16,548 nucleotides of DNA from JACTOJ01 sp032335695 (GCF_032335695.1 NZ_JACTOJ010000045.1:1-16548); one strand, 5' to 3'. Positions 7,481-13,554 are shown, counted from the stretch's first letter. A program made the numbers and translations. The notes: generated from the letters alone by a model not told the origin.

Positions 7481-7494
7481 AATATTTCCCTCCA

Positions 7495-7540
7495 CTTCTC
7501 ACAAATGTAATCTATAGTTATAGATTACATTTGTGAGAAG
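7495..7540. promoter_or_regulatory. 46-bp palindromic operator of blaI-blaR1
   Basis: Arms 7495-7516 and 7519-7540 are perfect 22-bp complements around a 2-bp centre (GT). Each arm contains TACATTTGTG, close to the TACA-N2-TGTA core of BlaI/MecI operators, so two operators face each other. One covers the -10 region and spacer, the other the start of the transcript. Confidence 0.85.
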
Positions 7541-7550
7541 CAAAAGTCAA
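7522..7550 (-). promoter_or_regulatory. Promoter of blaI-blaR1 embedded in the operator
   Basis: On the minus strand TTGACT (7545-7550), 17 nt, then TAATCT (7522-7527). The predicted start is near the centre of the palindrome. Repressor bound to either arm would block RNA polymerase. Confidence 0.65.
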
Positions 7551-7566
7551 GTAGTTTTTTAAATAA

Positions 7567-7880
7567 TTACCATGGATTAATAGAACTGCCTTTTCGAAAG
7601 ATTTTGACTTATGTATTGGAATAGTTAACAATCAAGCGTCTTCTTCAATAATTCCTATACATGGTTATAAACCATTTAATTTAAAAATCACTATATTTAT
7701 ACTTATACTATAATGGTGCAAAAATACTTGAATAATTTTACAACTGAATAAAATAAAAAAACATTTAGGATAAATCCTTGTTATAATTGAGTTACCATAC
7801 AACGATGACAGCTGAAGCTAATAGTTTAGATGGCATACAGATTTTCATAGATACTATTTTTAAAGCTAATAAATAACTAT
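7567..7880 (+). pseudogene. Possible gene fragments of unknown origin
   Basis: A stop-free frame without a start (about 7567-7713, containing INRTAFSKDFDLCIGIVNN) is followed by a second one at 7780-7875 (SYHTTMTAEANSLDGIQIF, then IDTIFKANK and a stop). The second abuts a terminator hairpin, as a gene end would. Neither has a ribosome site, and I do not recognise either. They may be remains of a deleted gene; chance open frames are also possible. Confidence 0.25.
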
Positions 7881-7920
7881 CCTATTGATATTAAATTCTA
7901 ACAGGATAGTTATTTTAATA
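7872..7920 (+). terminator. Bidirectional terminator hairpin
   Basis: Perfect 12-bp arms AATAACTATCCT (7872-7883) and its complement (7903-7914), followed by TTTTAATATTT on the plus strand and TATTTATT on the minus strand. It could end either the plus-strand relic or the small minus-strand frame at 7940-8035. Confidence 0.55.
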
Positions 7921-7939
7921 TTTAGAACTTAGTGCTGTT

Positions 7940-8035
7940 TTAATAATGTTTTAATGGAATACTTGTAGATGAATATATCACACTTTTATCTTTGTTTATT
8001 ATGGGTAAAATCTGGTTTTCTATATGGTTTATCAT
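7940..8035 (-). CDS. Hypothetical 31-residue peptide
   Basis: ATG at 8035 is preceded by AAAAGGATG at suitable distance. The frame runs MINHIENQILPIINKDKSVI and YSSTSIPLKHY, then stops, and a terminator hairpin follows at 7872-7914. It has no recognised domain or membrane segment. It may be a real small gene, or the truncated start of a gene lost when this patch was rearranged. Confidence 0.25.
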   Translation of the reverse strand: MINHIENQILPIINKDKSVIYSSTSIPLKHY

Positions 8036-8065
8036 ATAAAATCATCCTTTTCTATTTTTTATTAT

Positions 8066-8218
8066 CTACATATTTTGTGAGTTCCTTTCTACAAATTGAC
8101 TTAGCAAACGCACCGAATCATTAACTGGTATCAAATAATCAATATTTAGTGGCAATTTTAATTGATAATTTCCACCGTTTAAAGTATAATTTTTATGTAA
8201 ATTGATATATTTAGTCAT
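8066..8218 (-). pseudogene. IS1182-family transposase, N-terminal fragment
   Basis: The 50-residue frame starting MTKYINLHKNYTLNGGNYQL, then KLPLNIDYLIPVNDSVRLLS, is the characteristic N-terminus of IS1182-type transposases. It stops at TAG 8066 after QFVERNSQNM, where homology ends. It covers only about the first 45 residues. It has the same orientation as the C-terminal relic at 4259-4896 and does not overlap it in content, so the two could be halves of one element. Confidence 0.75.
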
Positions 8219-8233
8219 ACATTAATTTTACAA

Positions 8234-8272
8234 AAAATCCCTTACTCTTACGAGTGCGGGATTTTGTTTTTT
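8234..8272 (+). terminator. Hairpin inside the IS1182 left end
   Basis: Arms AAAATCCC (8234-8241) and GGGATTTT (8258-8265), with inner ACTC/GAGT, are followed by GTTTTTT on the plus strand. On the minus strand six T also follow, so it can stop transcripts from both sides. Confidence 0.65.
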
Positions 8273-8315
8273 GCAAAAAGAAGCTGTACACTAATTACTT
8301 AGTGCGACAGCCCCC

Positions 8316-8353
8316 AGGTTATTGACACTTTAAGTGTTCAATAACCTTTTTTT
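8316..8353 (+). terminator. Terminator hairpin between IS relic and the Cys-rich gene
   Basis: Arms 8316-8330 and 8332-8347 pair over 15 bp with one bulged A, and T7 follows on the plus strand. On the minus strand, where the Cys-rich gene ends, the expected U-run is replaced by the IS end (GGGGGCTG), suggesting that the element inserted at the foot of a bidirectional terminator. Confidence 0.6.
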
Positions 8354-8366
8354 AAATGGCTATATT

Positions 8367-8774
8367 TTATGCGAGCAATTCCTTTACATCTCTGTATATA
8401 AGCTCCGTAGATATAGCTCCGTAGTATCTAACCAAATCGTCTATAACCACAAAGGGAGCTTCATAATCCATTTCTGTAAGAATTCTTATATTATCATAAT
8501 CCAGAACATTTATTTTATTTATATCATGAAATCTTAAATTGATGCTGCTTGCTACATCACTTTTTGAAATAAAACTTTCTAAATCCTTAAATTGTTCAAT
8601 AAGCGTCTGCTTACCGTTTTCTCCGCTGCACCCACTGCATCCTTGGCAGTTTGAGCATCCCTTAGACTCTTCATTTTTCCCTTTTATAGCTATGCCTTCT
8701 TTGTGACATCCGCCGCAGGAACCATCAGGAGCTTTGTTAGGATCACCAAATATATCAACATTAATTTTTATCAT
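8367..8774 (-). CDS. Cysteine-rich thioredoxin-fold-like protein, unknown function
   Basis: The 135-residue protein begins MIKINVDIFGDPNKAPDGSCGGC and ends APFVVIDDLVRYYGAISTEL. This has the look of a thioredoxin-like fold: an N-terminal strand then CGGC (Cys20, Cys23), and a likely cis-proline at Pro107 before a strand. An insert carries CSNCQGCSGC (Cys 40, 43, 46, 49), a CxxCxxCxxC array that could bind metal or an iron-sulfur cluster. No signal peptide or membrane segment is seen. AGGAGG precedes the ATG by 4 nt. It stands alone, between the IS relic and bofA. Function is not known to me; a redox or metal role is inference. Confidence 0.75.
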   Translation of the reverse strand: MIKINVDIFGDPNKAPDGSCGGCHKEGIAIKGKNEESKGCSNCQGCSGCSGENGKQTLIEQFKDLESFISKSDVASSINLRFHDINKINVLDYDNIRILTEMDYEAPFVVIDDLVRYYGAISTELIYRDVKELLA

Positions 8775-8809
8775 AATTCCTCCTAAAAATTTCTTTTATA
8801 TTAGGCTCT

Positions 8810-8847
8810 GTTTTAAATCAGTGTTGAATTTTACACTGATTTAAAAC
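8810..8847. repeat. 15-bp perfect inverted repeat upstream of the Cys-rich gene
   Basis: Arms GTTTTAAATCAGTGT (8810-8824) and its complement (8833-8847) surround an 8-nt loop, 36 bp before the start codon. There is no U-run, so a terminator is unlikely. It may be an operator or leader structure. The adjacent GGCTCTGTT (8805-8813) also resembles insertion-sequence ends. Confidence 0.55.
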
Positions 8848-8923
8848 TACCTTTAGTTCGAAAGACTATGTCTTAATTTTATTTCACTTATCCTATGAGT
8901 GCAACCTTCTTTTTATATACTGC

Positions 8924-9018
8924 AATTCGTAACATGAAATTTTTAAATAGGTAAGAACGGTCATGAAGTAAAAAGTAGAGAGCGATGAAAAAAATTAAGA
9001 ACTCAGCAAGCCGAGTTC
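8924..9018. repeat. Intergenic repeat, copy B
   Basis: Begins AATTCGTAACATGAAATTTT and matches copy A at 1258. It ends in the hairpin that serves as the bofA terminator. Both copies lie between a leftward gene end and the upstream region of the next leftward gene. Confidence 0.5.
8988..9018 (-). terminator. Terminator of bofA
   Basis: On the minus strand GAACTCGGC / GCTGAGTTC (9018-8999) form a stem with one G-T pair, followed by TTAATTTTTTT, 11 bp past the bofA stop. Confidence 0.7.
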
Positions 9019-9029
9019 ATCAAATATAT

Positions 9030-9287
9030 TTAGAAATAAAATTTAAATATCTCTAGAAAAATTACTCCTGGAATACCGCAAAAACCTGCGACCAAAATTG
9101 TAACAGCATTTATACCTAGACTTAATTGATAGCTTGCACCAAAAAAATTTATTAGCAAAAGTAGTAAAGCCCCTAAAAAGCAATTCAATATAAGTTTTCC
9201 AGCAAACTTAAATAAAAAATTAAATCTTTTATTTGAAATAAGTACTATTAACAAAAGTACCGCTGTGAATGCTATAGCTACCTCCAT
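9030..9287 (-). CDS. bofA: Pro-sigma-K processing inhibitor BofA
   Basis: BofA holds the SpoIVFB protease inactive in the forespore outer membrane until a forespore signal arrives, so it times sigma-K activation; this is known from B. subtilis. The 85-residue protein has the family length, hydrophobic segments at about 2-18, 32-49 and 60-82, and the conserved tail GINAVTILVAGFCGIPGVIF. The ribosome site GAGGTGGGAG lies just before the ATG. Its place after recR and yaaL matches B. subtilis. A sigma-E-like promoter of its own lies 50-80 bp upstream. Confidence 0.92.
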   Translation of the reverse strand: MEVAIAFTAVLLLIVLISNKRFNFLFKFAGKLILNCFLGALLLLLINFFGASYQLSLGINAVTILVAGFCGIPGVIFLEIFKFYF

Positions 9288-9334
9288 ACTCCCACCTCGT
9301 ATAAGTTCTATACAACCAAAAGCTTGTACGTTAT

Positions 9335-9364
9335 ATTTGTATGCTAAAAATATTTATATATGAA
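9335..9364 (-). promoter_or_regulatory. Candidate sigma-E promoter of bofA
   Basis: On the minus strand TTCATAT (9358-9364), 14 nt, then CATACAAAT (9335-9343). This fits the sigma-E pattern of B. subtilis (KMATATT, 14-15 nt, CATACAHT) with small deviations. It lies between the yaaL stop and bofA. Confidence 0.6.
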
Positions 9365-9384
9365 TTCAATATAAAGTTGTATTC

Positions 9385-9657
9385 TTATATAGCTGATATT
9401 TCTTTCAATATATCTATGTGCTTGGTTTTTATATTTAATCTTTTAGCCTCTGAAATAAGATAGGAATATCGAGCAGTAGCAGCTTGTTCAGTAAAAATCG
9501 CGTAATCTATAAGTTTTGAATCACTTACTGAGTTAAAAAAAGATCTCGCAGCTTCTATTTCATTTATGCTATCCTCTATGGCTTTTATAAGTTCATTTTC
9601 CTCCATAGACGTGTCCATTTTTGAGGTAACAAAATCAACTATTTTTTCTTTGTTCAC
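9385..9657 (-). CDS. yaaL: YaaL family protein (DUF2508)
   Basis: Recognised from the helical pattern AIEDSINEIEAARSFFNSVSD, then DYAIFTEQAATARYSYLISE, and from its place between recR and bofA, as in B. subtilis. It is 90 residues if translation begins at the GTG at 9657. Function is unknown; it is predicted to be cytoplasmic and alpha-helical. The GTG has a poor ribosome site (AAAGG touching it). A strong one, AAAGGAGGAG, lies 40 bp upstream, 4 nt before an in-frame ACG at 9696 with no stop between. The real start may therefore be at 9696, adding 13 residues (LKSYRFYVALLK after the first). Confidence 0.85.
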   Translation of the reverse strand: MNKEKIVDFVTSKMDTSMEENELIKAIEDSINEIEAARSFFNSVSDSKLIDYAIFTEQAATARYSYLISEAKRLNIKTKHIDILKEISAI

Positions 9658-9693
9658 CTTTAATAACGCTACGTAAAACCTATAAGATTTTAA

Positions 9694-9710
9694 CGTAACT
9701 CCTCCTTTCC
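9694..9710 (-). promoter_or_regulatory. Strong ribosome site facing an ACG codon
   Basis: AGGAGG (complement of 9701-9706) is 4 nt from ACG (9694-9696), in frame with yaaL. No ATG, GTG or TTG is placed for it in any frame. It suggests a non-AUG start or a recent ATG-to-ACG change. Confidence 0.5.
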
Positions 9711-9775
9711 CAATTTGTATCCTGTCTACGATTCCTTATTAAAATTATAGCCATAAATAGGAAACTTATTCTAAG

Positions 9776-9812
9776 TTATAAAAAAAAGATGTATATTATA
9801 CATCTTTTTTGC
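9776..9812 (-). terminator. Terminator after recR
   Basis: A symmetrical stem (9782-9795/9797-9810, core GATGTATA/TATACATC) is flanked by A-runs and T-runs on both sides, so it can work on both strands. It separates recR from yaaL and implies that yaaL needs its own promoter; a TATAAT box lies near 9750 on the minus strand. Confidence 0.75.
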
Positions 9813-9869
9813 TGACAATTTTAGAGTTTACTTTTACTTACCCGTGTCACATTTTATTGAAATTTTAGA

Positions 9870-10466
9870 TTATATTTCTTTTCTGCCTTCCATAGCCTTT
9901 GATAAGGTAACTTCGTCCGCATAATCAAGATCGCCGCCTACTGGTATTCCGTGGGCTATTCTTGTTACCTTTACTCCAAGAGGTTTAAGTATTTTTGACA
10001 TATACATAGCAGTAGCTTCTCCTTCAATATTAGGATTTGTCGCTGCTATAACTTCCTTCACGCTTCCATTTATCCTTGCTACAAGCTCTCTAAGCTTTAT
10101 ATCCTGAGGACCTCTTCCAGCCATAGGTGATATATTCCCATGAAGCACGTGGTACACACCGTTATATTCTCTTACCTTTTCCATAGCAATGATATCCTTT
10201 GGCTGCTCTACAACGCATATAATGCTTTTATCTCTGCTCGGATTACTGCATATAGCGCAAGGATCCGTATCTGTAAAGTTTCCGCAGATGGAGCAATATT
10301 TTATAGTACCTCTAGCCTTAATTAGAGCATTTGCAAATTCTTCTATCTCTTCTTTAGGTTGATTAAGCACATGTAAAGTTAGTCTCTGAGCAGTTTTATA
10401 GCCTATTCCAGGAAGCTTTGCAAACTCTTCTATAAGTTTCTCAACAACCACCGGGTAAAAATCCAA
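9870..10466 (-). CDS. recR: Recombination mediator protein RecR
   Basis: RecR acts with RecO and RecF to load RecA on single-stranded DNA gaps. Domains: helix-hairpin-helix at about 10-35 (FAKLPGIGYKTAQRL), a C4 zinc finger (Cys58, 61, 70, 73), and a Toprim domain at about 80-175 with NPNIEGEATA and GGDLDYADE. A GTG at 10475 would give 201 residues but sits 1 nt from the AAGGA site. The TTG at 10466 gives MDFYPV..., the usual clostridial start, a 198-residue protein and 10-nt spacing, so it is preferred. It follows ybaB at about 100 bp. Confidence 0.93.
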   Translation of the reverse strand: MDFYPVVVEKLIEEFAKLPGIGYKTAQRLTLHVLNQPKEEIEEFANALIKARGTIKYCSICGNFTDTDPCAICSNPSRDKSIICVVEQPKDIIAMEKVREYNGVYHVLHGNISPMAGRGPQDIKLRELVARINGSVKEVIAATNPNIEGEATAMYMSKILKPLGVKVTRIAHGIPVGGDLDYADEVTLSKAMEGRKEI

Positions 10467-10524
10467 TGATTTCACATCCTTATCTTTATAAAAATTTATC
10501 CTGCCTTAAACATGTAAAGGACAA

Positions 10525-10559
10525 TATATTAAAGGTGCCATAAAGACACCCTTAATATA
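10525..10559 (-). terminator. Hairpin between ybaB and recR
   Basis: TATATTAAaGGTG (10525-10537) and CACCcTTAATATA (10547-10559) pair with one mismatch. The minus strand then reads TTGTCCTTTAC, without a true U-run. It may be a weak attenuator or an mRNA-stabilising stem within the operon. Confidence 0.4.
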
Positions 10560-10569
10560 CATTATTATA

Positions 10570-10908
10570 TTAAAACATTCCTGGTATGTTAATTCCACCA
10601 GTCAATTTTTTCATTTCTCCTGCAGTTTCATCTTCTGCTCTCTTAAGAGCTTCATTACATGCTACTATGATAAGATCTTCAAGCATCTCAACATCATCGG
10701 GATCTACAGCCTCAGGTTTTATCTTTATATCTACAAGCTGCTTCTTACCATTTGCGATAACTGTAACAGCACCGCCTCCTGTAGATACAGTGAACTCCTT
10801 CGTTTCAAGATCCTTCTGCATCTGCTCCATTTGCTGCTGGAACTTTTGAGCTTGCTTAATCAAGTTGCCCATGTTACCTCCCATGCCTGGGAATCCACCT
10901 TTTGCCAT
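10570..10908 (-). CDS. ybaB: Nucleoid-associated protein, YbaB/EbfC family
   Basis: A small DNA-binding protein (112 residues) of the YbaB/EbfC family (YaaK in B. subtilis) that forms dimers shaped like tweezers. Gly-rich start MAKGGFPGMGGNMGNLIKQA, then a long helix QAQKFQQQMEQMQKDLE, a sheet region with VSTGGGAVTV, and the family motif VDIKIKPEAVDPDDVEMLED. An ATG at 10932 would add eight residues, but AAGGAGG lies inside them, 8 nt from the ATG at 10908. Its place between dnaX and recR is conserved in most bacteria. Confidence 0.93.
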   Translation of the reverse strand: MAKGGFPGMGGNMGNLIKQAQKFQQQMEQMQKDLETKEFTVSTGGGAVTVIANGKKQLVDIKIKPEAVDPDDVEMLEDLIIVACNEALKRAEDETAGEMKKLTGGINIPGMF

Positions 10909-11058
10909 ATAAAAATCCTCCTTATTAAACATATAGTGTGTTTAACCATTCATAAATAAACTCTCTTGAGTTTAGAACTATTTATTATTATATAATACTT
11001 TACTATATATTACTATATATTATTCAATTAGATTACTATTGTTCTTAGAATATATCGC

Positions 11059-12684
11059 CTAATCATCTATTATTTGTACCATATCTTCTCCAAAGGTTTC
11101 AATAAGCAATTCTTCTGATGATTTTTCCTGCTTTCCGCCACCTTGTACAACATATCTTACTTTAACCTTTTCATTCAGGATTTCGCTGAAGGCGCTATCA
11201 ACAATTTTTCTATTGTCCTCTTTCTCAAGCCTGTTTTTATTAAAAGCATACTGTTCATCGTACAATATCTCCACTACACCATTTTTGCAGGAATAGGGCC
11301 TTCCAGTCATGAGGGATGCATATATTATCATTTGCCTTCTTCCTTTGAAGCTCTCAAGAATATCCTTCCAGGCCTTCTTTACATCTTCAATAGTTACTGT
11401 AGAATCAGTATTAACCTCTTCTTCTATTTCTTGCTTTCTTGTATCCTGCCTTTCTACCTTTGGAGCAGTATCCTTCTTGGAATCCGCTCTGGGAGCTTTA
11501 GCTTTGCCATCAATTACATTCACGGCTATATTGCCGCTCTTTATTGCTTCTTCAAGCCTATTTATCCTAGCTAAAAGGACTTCCCTTGATGTGTCAAATT
11601 CCACCTTGCACAGCTTTATAGCTGCAAGCTCTAGATAGATTCTGGATTGCTTGCTCCATTTCGCCTGCTCTTCGGCTTCCTGAAGCACATTTATATCTCT
11701 CATTATTTCTTCTATTCTTATCTTTTGGGCCTGATCCTTTAAAAGTTCTATATTCTCCATAGACATATCCAATATATCATCTGCATTATTGCTAACCTTA
11801 ACTATCATCAGATTTCTCATATGGGTAATAATATCTCTTATAAAGGTGTTTATTTCTTTACCGGATAAAACAATCTCATCTATTATTCGAATGGATCTTT
11901 CAATATCCTTATCTATAAATGCATCCACAAGCTTTATAAGATTGTCATTAGTAACAAGCCCAAGCATTCCTATGAGGCTGGAATAATCTACTTTTCCTCC
12001 TCCCATGGATATAGCCTGATCCAATATGCTAAGAGAATCTCTCATTGCACCATCAGATATTCTGGCGATCAGCTGAAGGCTCTTGTCATCAGCATATACC
12101 CCTTGAGCTTCAACTATTTTCCTTAAAAGACTAAATATATCTTCACTTTTTATCCTTTTAAAATCAAACCTCTGACATCTTGAAAGTATAGTTATTGGAA
12201 GCTTTTGAGGATCGGTGGTGGCAAGTATAAACACAACATTTTTAGGAGGCTCCTCTAAGGTCTTCAAAAATGCATTTACCGCCCCCGAAGAAAGCATATG
12301 GACTTCATCCATTATGTAAACTTTGTACTTAAGCTCTTGAGGAGGATATTGTACATCATCTATTATATCCCTTATATTATCTACTCCGTTGTTAGAAGCA
12401 GCATCAAGCTCAGTAACATCCATACTTAATCCGCTGTTAATTTTTTTGCAGGCTTCACACTCATTGCATGGCTCTCCGTCCTTTAAATTGGTGCAGTTTA
12501 AAGCTTTAGCCATTATTTTTGCTGTAGAAGTCTTTCCAGTACCTCTAGTTCCACAAAGCAAATATGCATGAGCTATTCTATCATTTATTATTTGATTTTT
12601 TAATGTTACAGTAATATGTTTTTGCCCGATTACATCATCAAAAATCTTAGGTCTCCACTCTCTATACAAAGCCCTATAAGACAT
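11059..12684 (-). CDS. dnaX: DNA polymerase III subunits gamma/tau
   Basis: Clamp-loader ATPase of the replisome. Markers: ALYREWRPK near the start, Walker A GTRGTGKT (about 45-52), a zinc module with Cys 64, 73, 76 and 79, the DEVH box (126-129), and the SRC sensor motif (168-170). It has a collar domain to about 360, then a charged linker and a tau-type C-terminal domain that ends GEDMVQIIDD. Length (541) fits Firmicute tau. ATG codons at 12690 and 12684 are both possible; AGAGG is 3 nt from the first and 9 nt from the second, so 12684 is preferred. First gene of the dnaX-ybaB-recR group. Confidence 0.93.
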   Translation of the reverse strand: MSYRALYREWRPKIFDDVIGQKHITVTLKNQIINDRIAHAYLLCGTRGTGKTSTAKIMAKALNCTNLKDGEPCNECEACKKINSGLSMDVTELDAASNNGVDNIRDIIDDVQYPPQELKYKVYIMDEVHMLSSGAVNAFLKTLEEPPKNVVFILATTDPQKLPITILSRCQRFDFKRIKSEDIFSLLRKIVEAQGVYADDKSLQLIARISDGAMRDSLSILDQAISMGGGKVDYSSLIGMLGLVTNDNLIKLVDAFIDKDIERSIRIIDEIVLSGKEINTFIRDIITHMRNLMIVKVSNNADDILDMSMENIELLKDQAQKIRIEEIMRDINVLQEAEEQAKWSKQSRIYLELAAIKLCKVEFDTSREVLLARINRLEEAIKSGNIAVNVIDGKAKAPRADSKKDTAPKVERQDTRKQEIEEEVNTDSTVTIEDVKKAWKDILESFKGRRQMIIYASLMTGRPYSCKNGVVEILYDEQYAFNKNRLEKEDNRKIVDSAFSEILNEKVKVRYVVQGGGKQEKSSEELLIETFGEDMVQIIDD

Positions 12685-12719
12685 ATTCATACACCTCTTC
12701 TTCGCTTAAAGCTAATATT

Positions 12720-12749
12720 ATTATAGCAGATTAATGCCCCTTAAGTTAA
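12720..12749 (-). promoter_or_regulatory. Predicted dnaX promoter
   Basis: On the minus strand TTAACT (12744-12749), 18 nt, then a perfect TATAAT (12720-12725), about 36 bp before the start codon. A 9-bp inverted repeat (12769-12777/12784-12792, AACTAGATA) lies just upstream and could be a regulatory site. Confidence 0.55.
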
Positions 12750-12817
12750 ATTTTTTATATTTACATATAACTAGATAAGAATATATCTAGTTGAACCTTC
12801 CCGCACCTTATAAGGCT

Positions 12818-12841
12818 AAAAAAGGAGCTGTCTCCAGCTCC
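12818..12841 (-). terminator. Second terminator behind the SRP RNA gene
   Basis: Perfect GGAGCTG (12824-12830) and CAGCTCC (12835-12841) with a 4-nt loop, followed by six T on the minus strand. It backs up the terminator at 12864-12893 and isolates dnaX from the strong stable-RNA transcription. Confidence 0.8.
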
Positions 12842-12863
12842 CCTAAAACTCACTTTCTATGCA

Positions 12864-12893
12864 TAAAAAAAAGACACTTCTTCAAGTGTCTTT
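12864..12893 (-). terminator. Terminator of the SRP RNA gene
   Basis: AAAGACACTT/AAGTGTCTTT arms (12870-12879 and 12884-12893) with a 4-nt loop, followed by eight T on the minus strand, about 20 bp after the SRP RNA 3-prime end. Confidence 0.85.
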
Positions 12894-12910
12894 GAATTAA
12901 CTATTTAATT

Positions 12911-13180
12911 GAACCGTGCACCTCACATCGACACTAACATATAAGCGTTACCTGTACAGTTAGCTCAAACCAGGCTTTTCCACGGCACACGAAAGTGTCT
13001 ACTTACCGCTGCTTCCTTCCGGACCTGACGGGGTTCATAGATTTTCGTTGCGTGGGACCCAGTTCTCAACGCCACTTTTACAGGCCAGACCTTACAGATT
13101 AGGGCCTCCGTGAGGAATTCAATCCTGCTATAGCGGATTGCAGGTTACAAGGCACCGCTAACTCCCCATCTAGCACGGCA
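12911..13180 (-). ncRNA. ffs: Signal recognition particle RNA, large Gram-positive type
   Basis: Scaffold RNA of the SRP, which with Ffh targets membrane and secreted proteins. On the minus strand the 5-prime end reads GCCGTGCTAGATGGGGAG and the 3-prime end GAGGTGCACGGTTC; GCCGTGC and GCACGGT pair to close the molecule. The S-domain hallmark GTCCGGAAGGAAGCAGCGG lies at about 13005-13025. About 270 nt with an Alu domain, as in Bacillus and Clostridium. Exact ends are estimates (within about 5 nt). Confidence 0.93.
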
Positions 13181-13189
13181 AAGTTTAAA

Positions 13190-13279
13190 TGGCGGAGAGA
13201 GGGGGATTCGAACCCCCGGTAGAGTTTCCCCTACACACGCTTTCCAGGCGTGCTCCTTCAACCGCTCAGACATCTCTCC
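13190..13279 (-). tRNA. tRNA-Ser (anticodon GGA)
   Basis: 90 nt on the minus strand. The acceptor stem is GGAGAGA/TCTCTCC, with an encoded CCA end. The anticodon loop CTGGAAA gives anticodon GGA, reading UCC and UCU. A long variable arm (GTGTAGGGGAAACTCTAC) and the T arm GGGGGTTCGAATCCCCC are present. Only about 10 nt separate it from the SRP RNA, so the two are probably cut from one transcript. Confidence 0.97.
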
Positions 13280-13353
13280 ATATCCTACACGCTCTCCATA
13301 TTTCTATGCTTTAAAAAGCATAATATGACTAACGAAATTTAATGACAAGTGTT

Positions 13354-13382
13354 ATTATATACAATTATCAGTATTGAGTCAA
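13354..13382 (-). promoter_or_regulatory. Promoter of tRNA-Ser and SRP RNA
   Basis: On the minus strand TTGACT (13377-13382), exactly 17 nt, then TATAAT (13354-13359). A small hairpin TATGCTTT/AAAGCATA lies between promoter and tRNA. Confidence 0.8.
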
Positions 13383-13525
13383 TAGAGAAATTTTATCCAA
13401 AAGCAAAAACAATACACCAACAATATTACAATTTATCAATTATATAGCATTGTATCTTTTATAAGCAAAACGTTAATTTTGTAATTATTTGGCTAATTTT
13501 CGGATGTTTTATACTAAATTTTTTA

Positions 13526-13554
13526 TTGAGGAATGTATTTCCTCATGTTATAAT
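13526..13554 (+). promoter_or_regulatory. Promoter of the GGDEF-EAL gene with overlapping dyad
   Basis: TTGAGG (13526-13531), 17 nt, TATAAT (13549-13554). An inverted repeat TGAGGAA/TTCCTCA (13527-13533 and 13539-13545) covers the -35 box and most of the spacer, a good position for a repressor. The leader to the start codon is about 36 nt, too short for a cyclic-di-GMP riboswitch. Confidence 0.65.

Larger units (their letters stand above)
8066..8315 (-). mobile_element. IS1182-family element, 5-prime end
   Basis: On the minus strand from 8315 the sequence reads GGGGGCTGTCGCACTAAG, an end motif like GGGGACTGTTGCAT at 4082 and facing it. It is followed by a subterminal hairpin (about 8283-8308), a terminator hairpin (8234-8272) and the transposase start at 8218. 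A terminator between an IS end and its transposase would shield it from read-through. The element's outer edge abuts another hairpin at 8316-8347. Confidence 0.65.

Noticed and set aside
8334..8537. Plus-strand frame opposite the Cys-rich gene
   Set aside because: It lies antisense to a gene with a strong ribosome site, and its start is inside a terminator hairpin.
11143..11638. Long plus-strand frames opposite dnaX
   Set aside because: The dnaX product is complete on the minus strand; the frames show no motif and no credible ribosome site.
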